A DNA stretch of 64,000 bases from Vicinamibacterales bacterium (GCA_041659285.1 JBAZYO010000013.1:109864-173863), one strand, 5' to 3'. Shown: positions 15,591-25,952, counted from the stretch's first letter. The notes: generated by a model not told the origin, from the letters alone. Numbers and translations are program-made.

Positions 15591-16823
15591 CTACTGCGAA
15601 TGACCGCGAGCGGTCACCGGCCAGACCACCTCCACGCGATCCTTGCGAATGCCGTAGATGTAGTCGTACAGGTTCACCACCGGATCGCAGTGCGGCACGA
15701 TCAGCTCGAGGCGATCGCCCATCTTGTAGCTCTTGCTGGCTTCCTTGAACGTGATGGTGCCGAACTCGTCCGAGCCGGGGTTGTAGTCCATGCCCGGCTC
15801 GCCGATCACGCCGGGTCGCGGCACGTTGAGCGTGAGGGCCTTGGCGCCGGCGTCGGTGGTGAGCCGGCCCGGGAAGCGGTTGTTGACGATGGTGGCGAGC
15901 ACGGTCAGCGATGATGCGAAATCCGAGTAGACCGGGTTACCGTCTTCGCCACCAATCGCCAGGTACTGCATGTCCATGAAGATGTAGCTGCCGACCTGCA
16001 CGTCGGTGAACCCCGGCACGAGGTGCTGGATGTTGTAGGTGCCGGTGCCGCCGCCGCTGAAGATTTCGGTGTTGAGGCCGGCTCGCTTCATGGCCTCGAA
16101 GGTGCGCGCGTTGTCGTCGATGTTCTTGAGCGCGCGCTCCTTGCGCTCGGCGAAGCCGGTGATGTGCTGGGCGCCGCCGTCGTACGACAGCACGCCGCGG
16201 AGCTTCAGGTTCGGCAGCCGGTCCACAAGCTTGGCCAGGGCGAGGGCATCGTCGCCAGGCGGAATGCCGCTGCGAGTGCCCACCGCCATGTCGACCACCA
16301 CGTCGGCCGTCACGCCCGCTTCTTTGGCGGCGGCGTTCAGGTCATGCGCGTTCGGCTCGTAGTCCACCGCCTGGATGAATTGCGGCGTGCGCTGGCGCAA
16401 TTGCATAGCACGGCGGATCTTGTTGGCCGACAGGTTGCCGGTGGTCATGCAGATACGATCGAGGCCCTGCCCGGCCAGCGCCTCCGCCTCGCTCAGCTTG
16501 GCGGCGCAGATGCCGAGCGCGCCGGCGGCCATCTGCAGTTTCGCGATGGGCGCGCACTTGTGGGTCTTGGCATGCGGCCGGCTGCCGATCTTGTTGGCGG
16601 CCAGCGAGCGCTGCATCTTCGCGATGTTCCGCTCGAGCTTGTCGAGGTCGACGCACAGCGCCGGCGTGTCGAGATCCCACTTCGAGATGCCGGTGGTCAT
16701 CGGCTTGACCGGCGCGAGAATCTCTTCCGCGGTGTAGCCCTTCACGGGCCTGGGGATCCACACGTGGGCCGCCGTGGCCGCCGATGTGGCGAGAAATGCG
16801 CGACGAGTCGAATGGGACTTCAT
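15591..16823 (-). CDS. Exported DSD1-like PLP-dependent enzyme (alanine racemase N-terminal fold)
   Basis: The 410-residue protein has a twin-arginine-type leader (STRRAFLATSAATAAHVW). A fold-type III PLP barrel follows: LDTPALCVDLDKLERNIAKM, the PLP lysine in RPHAKTHK (Lys86), FSGGGTGTY binding phosphate, and a C-terminal domain with VPHCDP (His378, Cys379), the zinc-binding pair of D-serine dehydratase DSD1. DSD1 and D-threonine aldolase relatives act on D-amino acids with a beta-hydroxyl group. A Tat leader on this family is unusual but seen in acidobacteria and planctomycetes, and it implies export as a folded holoenzyme. The true substrate is unknown. Downstream it is convergent with the reductase gene; upstream lies a large repeat element. 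Confidence 0.88.
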   Translation of the reverse strand: MKSHSTRRAFLATSAATAAHVWIPRPVKGYTAEEILAPVKPMTTGISKWDLDTPALCVDLDKLERNIAKMQRSLAANKIGSRPHAKTHKCAPIAKLQMAAGALGICAAKLSEAEALAGQGLDRICMTTGNLSANKIRRAMQLRQRTPQFIQAVDYEPNAHDLNAAAKEAGVTADVVVDMAVGTRSGIPPGDDALALAKLVDRLPNLKLRGVLSYDGGAQHITGFAERKERALKNIDDNARTFEAMKRAGLNTEIFSGGGTGTYNIQHLVPGFTDVQVGSYIFMDMQYLAIGGEDGNPVYSDFASSLTVLATIVNNRFPGRLTTDAGAKALTLNVPRPGVIGEPGMDYNPGSDEFGTITFKEASKSYKMGDRLELIVPHCDPVVNLYDYIYGIRKDRVEVVWPVTARGHSQ

Positions 16824-16852
16824 GCTGGCTCCTGTTGCTTGTCCAAGGAAGA

Positions 16853-17096
16853 CTGCCGCAGATTACACAGATTACGCAGATTCATCCACGGCAATCCCAC
16901 GCGAACAAGGATGCCGGAGGACCCACGCCGGCCTTCGGCCGGCAGGTGAGGCCCCGGGCTACGAACCCGAGAGACATCGGAGCCCTCTTGGACGTCTCTC
17001 GAGGTTCGTGGCCGGGGCCTCACCGCCGTCGCCGGGCAAAGCCCGGCGACGTGGGTCCTCGTGCCTCTGCGTCTAATCTGCGCAATCTGCGGCCCG
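16853..17096. repeat. Complete composite inverted-repeat element with three inner stems
   Basis: The outer arms are GCCGCAGATTACACAGATTA... (from 16855) and the inverted AATCTGCGCAATCTGCGGC (17075-17093). The second pair is GAGGACCCACG (16917-16927) and CGTGGGTCCTC (17050-17060). Inside are three stems: GCCGGCC-TTC-GGCCGGC (16927-16943); a central stem GGTGAGGCCCCGG (16945-16957) with CCGGGGCCTCACC (17012-17024), extended by ACGAACC and CGAGAGAC against GTCTCTCG and GGTTCGT; and CGCCGGGC-AAA-GCCCGGCG (17030-17048). It fills the 273-bp gap between two minus-strand genes and has no protein-coding content. Confidence 0.9.
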
Positions 17097-18206
17097 TTAA
17101 GACAGGCGCGGGCGGACCTTGCGGATCCACCACAGGATGAAACCGGACACGAACAGGATCGGCGGCCCAAGTCCGAACAGGAACCAGATGACCTTCCCGG
17201 TCTGGCCGCCGACGCCGCCGACGTGCAGCGGCGCCATCGCGGCCATCGCCGCATCCCCCATCGTTCGCCCGGACGAGGTCGTGGCCAGGCGATCCCCGGT
17301 GTATTGATCCAGGTAGATCGACGTGAGTTCCGACCCGGCCGGCGTTGGGCTCTCGTTGGCGAACATCACGAGGAACGCACCGCGATCGCCGAACGGCATC
17401 ACCACTCGAGCGACGTGCTGTCCCGCCGCGAATCCCCTCGCCCGATCGAGCATCTGGGCCCACGACGGCGGGGTGTTGCCCGCCGCCGGCGCGCCCGACT
17501 GCGGCGACCGCGCCACCGTAATCGTTGACACGCTGTCCACGACCGCTCGCAATCCTGACGGGAACACGAACGACAGGCCGGTGACGGCAAACATGACGGT
17601 GAACGCCACGGTCCAGATGCCGATCGCGCGATGCAACTCCCACAGCACGCGGCGGCTTGGCCGCCATAGCCTTGGCGACGGCGGGCCGTCGCGGCTGGTG
17701 TCCACCATGAATCCCCGGCGCCAGGCCCTGGCGCCCGGCCACCAGATCACGAGACCCGTGGCGCACAGGATCAGGATGGCGAACGCGCCGGCGCCGTTGA
17801 CCAGCCGCCCGGCGCGCCCACCCAACAGGTTGAAGTGCAGTTCCTGCAACGCCTGGATCGGCGTGTGGTCCGGCAGTTCGCCCAGCACGTCGGTGCTGAC
17901 CGGATCGACCAGGACGGTCCTGAACTCGACGCCGCTCGTGACATAGGCGAGATAGGTGGGCCGTGACGTGGTGGGCGCCTCCACTCCCGACAATCGGTGC
18001 CGGGGATAGGCGCGGCTGACGCTCGCCATCACCGCCACGGGTTCGGCCAATGGGCCGGTGGCGCGAGCGGTGAACAGGTGGGGGTGCAGCGCCCGCTGCA
18101 TGTCGATGCGAAAGACGAGCGCTGCCCCGCTGATGCCGATGACGAACACGTACAGGCCCGTCGCGACTCCCACGACGACGTGAATGTGGAAGAGGAGACG
18201 TCTCAT
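17097..18206 (-). CDS. PepSY-associated transmembrane protein
   Basis: The 369-residue inner-membrane protein begins MRRLLFHIHVVVGVATGLYV, the usual first helix of PepSY_TM proteins. It has about four membrane segments: residues 10-33, LVNGAGAFAILILCATGLVIWW, IGIWTVAFTVMFAVTGLSFVF, and VIWFLFGLGPPILFVSGFILWW (each meant as a segment, first 20 residues). Conserved His residues occur in HIHVVVG, LHFNLLGG and ELHRAIG. Many relatives work beside TonB-dependent siderophore or haem receptors as membrane reductases. Here the gene starts 25 bp after a TonB receptor gene that sits behind a cobalamin riboswitch, so a role in handling corrinoid cargo is plausible. The stop codon abuts the repeat element. 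Confidence 0.85.
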   Translation of the reverse strand: MRRLLFHIHVVVGVATGLYVFVIGISGAALVFRIDMQRALHPHLFTARATGPLAEPVAVMASVSRAYPRHRLSGVEAPTTSRPTYLAYVTSGVEFRTVLVDPVSTDVLGELPDHTPIQALQELHFNLLGGRAGRLVNGAGAFAILILCATGLVIWWPGARAWRRGFMVDTSRDGPPSPRLWRPSRRVLWELHRAIGIWTVAFTVMFAVTGLSFVFPSGLRAVVDSVSTITVARSPQSGAPAAGNTPPSWAQMLDRARGFAAGQHVARVVMPFGDRGAFLVMFANESPTPAGSELTSIYLDQYTGDRLATTSSGRTMGDAAMAAMAPLHVGGVGGQTGKVIWFLFGLGPPILFVSGFILWWIRKVRPRLS

Positions 18207-18231
18207 CGCTGTCTCACTGCCAGCCGCGTTG

Positions 18232-20628
18232 TCAGCGGCGGGCGCCGAGATTGAAGCGCGCGCCGGCGACGACGGCGCGCGGCATCGCCGGATAGCCGAG
18301 CACGCTGTCGTAGGCCTGGTCGCCGAGGTTGTCGCCGCGAACGAAGAGCGTCAGCGTGTCGTGGACGCGGAGATCGAGCCCGAGCCCCATCACCGTGTAG
18401 CCGGGGTTGACCGTGATGTCGGTGGTGATGGCCGCCGGTCGCGCAGCGTTCGGCACGGTTCGGAGGAAGAGAAAGCTGTTGTCGTGCCGTTCGCCGACGA
18501 GCCGCGCATGGAAGGACACCGAGGCGCGGCCGCGGACCCACGACGCGCGGACGGCGCCCGAGTGCTTCGGCCGGCGCAGCAGCGGCTGTCCCGGCTGGAA
18601 CTGCTGGCTGGTGCTGATGTTGGTGACCACGCGGTTGTCCACCAGGGCATAGCTCGCCGCCGCGGTGAAGCCGGCCACCGGACGCTGCAGCGCCCACTCC
18701 ACTTCCCACCCATCCGCCTTCGAGCCGTCGATGTTGATGAGCTCGGCCACGCCGTCACCGACGCGGCCGCCGCGGTAGGCGATCTGATCCGTGTAGTCGT
18801 TGTTGAAGTAGGTCACCAAGGTATGGAACCGCTGGTCGGCGAACGTGGCTTCGACGCCGACATCACCGGTGCGCGCGCGCTCCACGGCGAGGTCCGGCGC
18901 CGGATCGGCGTAGGGACCGCCAAACCGATCGCCAAGCGACGGCGACTTGATGCCCTTGCCGAGGTTGCCGAACACCTTCACCGACGACACCGCGCCGCGA
19001 CGGAAGGGCACGACGAAGCCGCCCACCGACAGCTTCGGGCTGAAGAAGGTGTCGAAGCCCTCCTTGCGGTCGAAGCGGCCGCCCACGGTGGCGAACCAGC
19101 GATCGCGGGCCGTGAATTGCTGCTGGACGAACGCCGAGTGGTTGGTGAGCCCCCTGCCGGCGCTGAGCGGGTCGCTCTCGCGCTCCCACTCGTACCCGGC
19201 GCTCAAGCGGTGGCCGGACCAGGCGTAGTCGGCTTGATACCGGACGGCCGGCCGGCGGAACTGCGACGTGCTGGTGAACGGAAAGTCGTACGACTGCCCG
19301 GAGGCCAGGAACTGTCCCGGCGCCGGCGTCGCGCCGGCGGCCACCAGGGCGTTGAACTCCGCGGCGTCAACCAGGCGCACCAGCCGCGTGCCGTTCGGGA
19401 AGATCGCGTTGGGCGTGCCGGCGAGCACGGCGTAGGTGACGACGCCGGGGTCGCTCACCGTGTCGGCCGACACGCTCTTGTAGCGGAAGTAGTTGAACGT
19501 CGCCGTGCCGGTCAGCCGCGATCCCAGCGAGTGCGACAGGTCGACGTGGCCCGAGAGGTCGCGCGTCTCGTAGGCGCCGCCGCTGTCCCGGGCGCCGTAG
19601 CTGATCGGCCCGACGGCCTTGCCGGAGCCCTTGGTGTAGCGCACCGCGCCGCGCACGCCGGCGCGGCGGCCGAGCGTGGCGCCCAGGCCCGCGTCAAACG
19701 CCGTCTGCTCGAACCGATCGTCTTCCGGCAACAGGTCCGCAAACGCGCCGCTGGACCGGCGATGCGAGATACCCGCGGAGTAGTCCACCGAACGGGACGC
19801 GCCGCCATTGAGGCGCAGGTCGCTGCGGAGGGCGCCGAACGAGCCGCCTTCGGCCGACCCGGTCGCCTGCGCGCCATCGCCGGCGCCGGCGCGCCTGGTA
19901 AAGATCTGCACCACGGCGCCCATCGCGTCGGATCCCCACAGGGAGGACTGCGCGCCGCGCACCACCTCCACGCGATCGATCTCGGCGGCGTTGATGCGGC
20001 TGAAGTCGAATCCGCCGCCACTCTGGTTGACGCGCACGCCGTCGATCAGGACCAGGTTGTAGTCCGACTCGCCGCCGCGCGAGAACATCGACGCCAGCGC
20101 GCCGTCGCGCCCGTTGCTCTCGATGTTCACGCCCGGCACGTAGCGGACCACGTCGGCGAGCGAGGCGCCGCCGAGCGCCTCGATGTCGGCGCGCGTGAAT
20201 GCGGTCACCGACTCGGTGACATGGGCGCGACTCTCGGCCCCGCGCGCTGCCGTCACGACCAGCGCGTCGGCGACGCCGCCCAGCTGCAACGTCACGTGCT
20301 TCGTCACCGTCTGCCACCCGCCGGCCACCGCGATCACTTGATCGGCGAAACCGTCGCGGTGCACGCGCACTTCGACCGGCACGCCGGCCGGGAGGTCGAG
20401 GCGGTAGTGCCCGTCGGCGCCGGTCGCGGCGCTGGCAATTGAACGGCCGGCGGCGAGGGCCTCGACCGTGGCTCCGGCAACGACGGCGCCCGACGTATCG
20501 GACACGACGCCTTGCATGGCGATGCCGGCCGGCGCCGCCTGATCGATGCGGCGTCCGGCGTTAGCCGGACCGGCAGCGACCTGAAGAATGAACAGGAAAA
20601 CGAGTACAGAACGAAACGGCAGGTACAT
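18232..20628 (-). CDS. TonB-dependent receptor, BtuB-like, under cobalamin riboswitch
   Basis: The 798-residue outer-membrane receptor has a signal peptide (FRSVLVFLFILQVAAGPANA) and a carboxypeptidase-regulatory-like domain (GVVSDTSGAVVAGATVEAL). The plug has VTAFTRADIEALGGASLADV, VLIDGVRVNQSGGGFDF and VEVVRGAQSSLWGSDAMGAV, the last close to BtuB's plug. A 22-strand-type barrel follows. The protein ends ...GARFNLGARR, not with a terminal Phe. ATG 20628 is preceded by GAGGAGG on the coding strand; the longer upstream frame would start inside the riboswitch. Because the leader carries a cobalamin riboswitch, the cargo is probably vitamin B12 or another corrinoid (inference from regulation). 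The PepSY gene follows at 25 bp. Confidence 0.9.
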   Translation of the reverse strand: MYLPFRSVLVFLFILQVAAGPANAGRRIDQAAPAGIAMQGVVSDTSGAVVAGATVEALAAGRSIASAATGADGHYRLDLPAGVPVEVRVHRDGFADQVIAVAGGWQTVTKHVTLQLGGVADALVVTAARGAESRAHVTESVTAFTRADIEALGGASLADVVRYVPGVNIESNGRDGALASMFSRGGESDYNLVLIDGVRVNQSGGGFDFSRINAAEIDRVEVVRGAQSSLWGSDAMGAVVQIFTRRAGAGDGAQATGSAEGGSFGALRSDLRLNGGASRSVDYSAGISHRRSSGAFADLLPEDDRFEQTAFDAGLGATLGRRAGVRGAVRYTKGSGKAVGPISYGARDSGGAYETRDLSGHVDLSHSLGSRLTGTATFNYFRYKSVSADTVSDPGVVTYAVLAGTPNAIFPNGTRLVRLVDAAEFNALVAAGATPAPGQFLASGQSYDFPFTSTSQFRRPAVRYQADYAWSGHRLSAGYEWERESDPLSAGRGLTNHSAFVQQQFTARDRWFATVGGRFDRKEGFDTFFSPKLSVGGFVVPFRRGAVSSVKVFGNLGKGIKSPSLGDRFGGPYADPAPDLAVERARTGDVGVEATFADQRFHTLVTYFNNDYTDQIAYRGGRVGDGVAELINIDGSKADGWEVEWALQRPVAGFTAAASYALVDNRVVTNISTSQQFQPGQPLLRRPKHSGAVRASWVRGRASVSFHARLVGERHDNSFLFLRTVPNAARPAAITTDITVNPGYTVMGLGLDLRVHDTLTLFVRGDNLGDQAYDSVLGYPAMPRAVVAGARFNLGARR

Positions 20629-20664
20629 GACCGCAGCCTCCTCGGGCCAGTCGAATGGTTGCTG

Positions 20665-20836
20665 CTTGGGCAGGTCTCCTGGCTTGGAGGATGCAGTAGT
20701 GGCTGCGGCTCGCTTCACCTTCCCCGGCAACACGCCGAGTGGCATTCGAAGCGAGCGTTCCGTCCTTACAGTGGCGGGACCGCGCCGGTGTTACACCGGA
20801 CTTCCCTGTTAGGCCCTCGTGGGCACCCGAGCAAGG
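20665..20836 (-). promoter_or_regulatory. Cobalamin (adenosylcobalamin-type) riboswitch
   Basis: On the transcribed strand the leader contains GGGTGCCC, then AACAGGGAAG and CCGGTGTAACACCGG, then GCGGTCCCGCCACTGTA, and finally the B12 box GCCAGGAGACCTGCC (complement of 20669-20684). These conserved blocks occur in the standard order and spacing, 36 bp or more before the receptor start. Binding of cobalamin would be expected to lower expression of the receptor and the PepSY gene. Confidence 0.96.
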
Positions 20837-20860
20837 TCAGTTATATCACGCGGTCGCGCG

Positions 20861-21574
20861 TCAGTCGCGAACCAGGCCGGCGTTGCCGGCCATGGCCGGC
20901 TCGCGCCGGTGACGCATCGCGATCAGCTTGCCGACCGCAATCACGAAGATCGCGCCGGCCGCGGGAATGGCCAGGTGGAGCGCTCGCGAGGTCCCGTGCA
21001 GGAGCGGCGCCACCATCGGGTCGGTGATCGCCATGTCGAGCGCGGTCCAGCCGAGAATGCCGGCGCCAAGGGTGATGATGATCGGCCAGCGTTCCATCAG
21101 CTTCATCAACATGCTGGCGCCGAATACCACCAGTGGAATGCTGATCAGCAGCCCGAGGGCCAGCAGCAGCACGCTGCCCTTCGCCGCCGCCGCCACCGCC
21201 ACGACGTTGTCGAGGCTCATCACGAAGTCGGCCACCACGATCGTCTTCACCGCCGCCCACAGGTGGTCCGCCGGGGCCACGTCGGCCTCGTCCGATTCGG
21301 GGAGCAGCAGCTTCACGGCGATCCACAGCAACATGGCGCCGCCGGCCAGCTTCAGATAGGGAAAGCGCAGCATCTGCACGGCGACCGCCGCCAGCAGCAC
21401 GCGCAGGGCCACGGCCGCGCCGGCGCCCCAGAACACGGCGCGTTTCTGCTGCCGCTCTGGCAGCGAGCGCGCCGCCAGGGCGATGACCACGGCGTTGTCC
21501 CCCGACAGGATCACGTCGATGCCGATGATCGTGAAAAAGCCGGTCAGGAAGGCGGGCGTGAACAGTTCATCCAT
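20861..21574 (-). CDS. TerC family integral membrane protein (YjbE-like)
   Basis: The 237-residue protein has about seven hydrophobic helices. It contains the TerC signature motifs, GIDVILSGDNAVVIALAARS near the N-terminus and VADFVMSLDNVVAVAAAAKG in the middle, each with the paired Asp-Asn of this family. TerC/Alx/YjbE proteins are linked to tellurite resistance and manganese export at the inner membrane; YjbE-type members are thought to move metal ions. ATG 21574 gives MDELFTPAFLTGFFTIIGID. The gene ends about 25 bp before the cobalamin riboswitch, on the same strand, so read-through is possible but the riboswitch has its own control. It is divergent from the ABC-F gene. Confidence 0.92.
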   Translation of the reverse strand: MDELFTPAFLTGFFTIIGIDVILSGDNAVVIALAARSLPERQQKRAVFWGAGAAVALRVLLAAVAVQMLRFPYLKLAGGAMLLWIAVKLLLPESDEADVAPADHLWAAVKTIVVADFVMSLDNVVAVAAAAKGSVLLLALGLLISIPLVVFGASMLMKLMERWPIIITLGAGILGWTALDMAITDPMVAPLLHGTSRALHLAIPAAGAIFVIAVGKLIAMRHRREPAMAGNAGLVRD

Positions 21575-21596
21575 GACAGGGTAGCCCGATCATACC

Positions 21597-21628
21597 TTGA
21601 GGCCCGGCGGGGCGCTCCACGCTATACT
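21597..21628 (+). promoter_or_regulatory. Possible promoter of the second ABC-F gene
   Basis: TATACT at 21623-21628 is a good -10 candidate, with TTGAGG at 21597-21602 upstream. The 20-bp spacer is long for a sigma-70 promoter. Transcription would begin about 10 bp before the TTG start codon, giving a very short leader. Confidence 0.3.
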
Positions 21629-21644
21629 GGATCCCGAACTTCCC

Positions 21645-23282
<1,638 letters not shown>

Positions 23283-23303
23283 CCCGAGCGGCGACCGCGC
23301 GAG

Positions 23304-23732
23304 GTGAAGCGCGTGAACGAAGTCGAACAACGGCTCTTCGACCTGACCAACGGGCAACGCCGCCGCGGCGGGCTCCGTCCGCTGGTCGAAGCCGCCACCT
23401 TGTCGCTCGCCGCGAGGCGCCACAGCGAAGACATGCTGCGCCGGCGTTTCTTCGCGCACGTCAACCCCGACAGAAAAACGCATGCGGATCGCATCAACGC
23501 GGTCCTGCAATGGACGTCGGGCGAAACGGCGGAGAATCTCTGGATGCGTTCGGGTCCGGTGACACCGGCGAACCTGACGGGCATTGTGGACGAGGCGATC
23601 AGGCAACTGATGGCCAGCCGCAGCCATCGGGCCAACATCCTGAACCGCCGCTACGACCACCTCGGCATTGGCGTCGCCCTGACCGCGTCCGAGGTGCGCG
23701 TGACCCAGCTGTTCGCTCGATTCGAACGCTGA
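23304..23732 (+). CDS. CAP (SCP/PR-1-like) domain protein
   Basis: The 142-residue protein contains a CAP domain: VNEVEQRLFDLTNGQRRRGG, then LSLAARRHSEDMLRRRFFAHVN (His, first 20 residues), GETAENLWM, and a second conserved His in SRSHRANILNRRYDHLGIGV. The bacterial CAP domain is usually secreted, and its activity is poorly known. Here GTG 23304 gives no signal peptide, and the upstream bases after the ABC-F stop are too few (21 bp) to encode one. The protein may therefore be cytosolic, or exported by an unusual route. It lies directly behind the ABC-F gene and is convergent with the next gene, 24 bp away. Confidence 0.85.
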   Translation: MKRVNEVEQRLFDLTNGQRRRGGLRPLVEAATLSLAARRHSEDMLRRRFFAHVNPDRKTHADRINAVLQWTSGETAENLWMRSGPVTPANLTGIVDEAIRQLMASRSHRANILNRRYDHLGIGVALTASEVRVTQLFARFER

Positions 23733-23756
23733 GTCACGCGACCGATGCCTTAGCGG

Positions 23757-24980
23757 CTAGAAGTGCACGCGCACGCCGCCCCACACCAGGTAGTTGTTCT
23801 TGATGTCGTCGGCGTGATCGAGGAACATCCGCCCTTCGCCGATGAAGTAGACGGGATGCGACGGGTGGGTCCCGAGCGGGATGCCGAAGTGCAGCATCCA
23901 CGCGGGGGTAACGGTGTCACTGCGGGTCACGTCCCAAAGCGACACGCCGGTCCCGATGAACGAGCCGCCGCCGACATACTTGTTCAGTTCCACGTCGGCG
24001 AAGACTTCGTGCTCGCGCACCTTCTTGTCGTCGGTGACGAGGCTCAAGGCCACGCCGAGGCCACCGGCCAGTTCCCAGTCGTTGTCGAAGCGCTTGGCGG
24101 CGCCGAACTTGAAGCCGACCAGCGGTGAGCACTGGGCGAAGTCGGTCGCGCCCGCGTTGGCGAGAACCGGCGAACCGTCAACGGTCGAGCGGCCGTCGAT
24201 CGGGCGGACCCGGCGATCCTTGCCGCCGAGCACGTCGAAGAAGAACGGCGACGCCTTAACGCTGGCCACGGCCGGGGCCGTCTCCACGATGACGGGCGGC
24301 GCGGGCGGCGGGGGCTCGACCACCACCGGCGGCGCGGGCGGCGGTGGGGTCACCACCGGCGCGGGCGGCGGCGGAGCCGGTGCGGGCGGCGCCTCGCGAC
24401 GGATCTCCTGCACCGACACCAGCGACAGGTTGCCGCATTCCTTCGGGACGATGAATGTATGGATGCGATTGTCGGCGGTCACCCGGAACAGGTAGGTCTT
24501 GAACGGCTGGCGTCCGGACCAGCGGAGCTTTTCGAGCCGGCTCGGCGTGCGATCGCGCCGTCCCATGTTCGGCCGGTAGGCCATCCACTCGATGGTGGCG
24601 CCGCGCTGAAATTCGCATTCGACCAGCACGCCATCCACGGGCGTCGCATCGCTGCATGACGCGATCACGGCAGCGGGCGCGCCGCTCGACAACACGGCCA
24701 GCACGGCATCGGCGGTTCCGCTCACGCCCGCGTCACCCAGGACCTTGCGGACGTCGTCCGCCATGCCTTTGGTCTCCGCCATGCGCTTGAGGCTCGCCGG
24801 GTTGGTCAGCTCCGGCTTGTGGAACGACGTCGAGCCGCCCAGCCGCGTCGCATTTCGGTAGCCGTCCGCGTCACGCGGCGGCTGGGCGGTGGCGACCGAG
24901 ACCGACAGCAGCGAAACAACGGCCGCAAGCCCGGCGCCGATGGTGACACGTCTGATTACACTTGAGCTTTTTCCGTACAT
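23757..24980 (-). CDS. Exported protein with proline-rich linker and C-terminal beta-barrel-like region
   Basis: From ATG 24980 the 407-residue protein starts with MYGKSSSVIRRVTIGAGLAA and a signal peptide ending ATAQ. Residues about 30-195 form a domain I do not recognise, with two Cys (ASCSD and LVECEF). A linker of about 50 residues made of PAPPPPAPVV-type repeats follows. The C-terminal 150 residues alternate hydrophobic and polar residues (FKFGAAKRFDNDWELAGGLG, NNYLVWGGVRVHF) and end in Phe, which suggests a small outer-membrane barrel. It is probably an outer-membrane protein with a periplasmic or surface domain. Function unknown. The 297-bp gap upstream, shared with the divergent Tat-exported gene, shows no gene; TATAAT at 25227-25232 is a possible -10 for the latter. 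Confidence 0.7.
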   Translation of the reverse strand: MYGKSSSVIRRVTIGAGLAAVVSLLSVSVATAQPPRDADGYRNATRLGGSTSFHKPELTNPASLKRMAETKGMADDVRKVLGDAGVSGTADAVLAVLSSGAPAAVIASCSDATPVDGVLVECEFQRGATIEWMAYRPNMGRRDRTPSRLEKLRWSGRQPFKTYLFRVTADNRIHTFIVPKECGNLSLVSVQEIRREAPPAPAPPPPAPVVTPPPPAPPVVVEPPPPAPPVIVETAPAVASVKASPFFFDVLGGKDRRVRPIDGRSTVDGSPVLANAGATDFAQCSPLVGFKFGAAKRFDNDWELAGGLGVALSLVTDDKKVREHEVFADVELNKYVGGGSFIGTGVSLWDVTRSDTVTPAWMLHFGIPLGTHPSHPVYFIGEGRMFLDHADDIKNNYLVWGGVRVHF

Positions 24981-25277
24981 AACGCCATCCTTCGAGTCGC
25001 TGCGCCAAGGCCCTCGGCGCACGACAATAGTTTTTCCGGCGGTGGCGGAACCACTGCGGCGCGTCCGCTACCGCCGGTCGATACCCCCGACCCAGCCGGG
25101 CCGTGGGCTCTGCATGAAGAGATTGCAAGAGGGCTGCCGTCGCGGGCGCAGGCAATCCACACTGGGAGCACTCAAGTTGTCCCATCCGGTGCCTGATTCG
25201 GGCAGGTGGGAGGTCCAGCCGCACCGTATAATGCCGTGCTGGCGCGTCATGCCGGGGCGCCGGGCGGAGGACTTTTG

Positions 25278-25952
25278 ATGGATCAGCACAAGCGAGCGCG
25301 GCGATCGTTGGTGACGGGCATGGGAGCGGCCGCGGCCGCCGTGGCCCTGGCAGGCACGCGGGTGGGCGCTCAAGCTCAGGCGCCGCCGCCGGCGCCACCG
25401 CCGGCCACCGCCTTCAAGCCGGTGCGTCACGACAAGGACGCCTGGTTGGACAAGATCCCCGGCAAACACCGCATGGTGCTCGACGTCACCTCGGCCACCG
25501 GCGTCGGCGAGGCCCTTGGCTTTGCCAACAACCTCTTCACCGGCAACAAGACCGGCTACAACCTGGACGATGCCGACCTGGCCATGGTGATCTGCCTGCG
25601 GCACTCCGCCACCGTCTTCGCGTTCACCGATCCCCTCTGGGCGAAATACGGCAAGGCGATGGCCGACGCGGTGAAATACACGTCGCGCACCGGTGAGCCG
25701 CCCACCACCAATCCTTACAACGCGGCACCGCGCAGTGCGTTCGATGGCCTGGCCAAGCGTGGCGTGCAGTTCATGGTGTGCGACACCGCCAGCCATCGCT
25801 TTGCCCGCATGCTGGCGGGCAGCGGCGACGGCGAAGCCGTCTACAAGGAGATGGCCGCGAACATGATCCCGAGCAGCCGCTTCATGCCGGCGGGCGTCGT
25901 CGGGACCACGCGCGCGCAAGAGTACGGCTACAGCCTGTTGTTCGTCGGGTAA
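25278..25952 (+). CDS. Tat-exported DsrE-like protein, paralogue 1
   Basis: The 224-residue protein starts at ATG 25278, with GGAGG 8 bp upstream. Its leader contains RARRSLVTGMGAAAAAVALA, a twin-arginine-type signal followed by a Pro/Ala-rich stretch. The mature part has HRMVLDVTSATGVGEALGFA and NNLF, then AMVICLRHSATVFAFTDPLW, and AKRGVQFMVCDTASH with a single Cys. This order (beta strand, helix with AN-L, a hydrophobic strand, then GV-F-VC-T) resembles the DsrE/DsrF sulfur-transfer fold. The fold assignment is mine by pattern, not by search. The next gene encodes a diverged paralogue. Position upstream of a cbb3-type oxidase and a TsdA-like cytochrome suggests periplasmic sulfur chemistry. 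Confidence 0.65.
   Translation: MDQHKRARRSLVTGMGAAAAAVALAGTRVGAQAQAPPPAPPPATAFKPVRHDKDAWLDKIPGKHRMVLDVTSATGVGEALGFANNLFTGNKTGYNLDDADLAMVICLRHSATVFAFTDPLWAKYGKAMADAVKYTSRTGEPPTTNPYNAAPRSAFDGLAKRGVQFMVCDTASHRFARMLAGSGDGEAVYKEMAANMIPSSRFMPAGVVGTTRAQEYGYSLLFVG

Noticed and set aside
15486..17096. Small proteins with ITQITQI or NLRNLCNLRQ motifs
   Set aside because: These arise from translating the GCAGATT-type DNA repeats in several frames and are not genes.
18184..20442. Long plus-strand open frame opposite the riboswitch-controlled TonB receptor
   Set aside because: High GC keeps antisense frames open. The product has no domain pattern and the receptor on the other strand is unmistakable.
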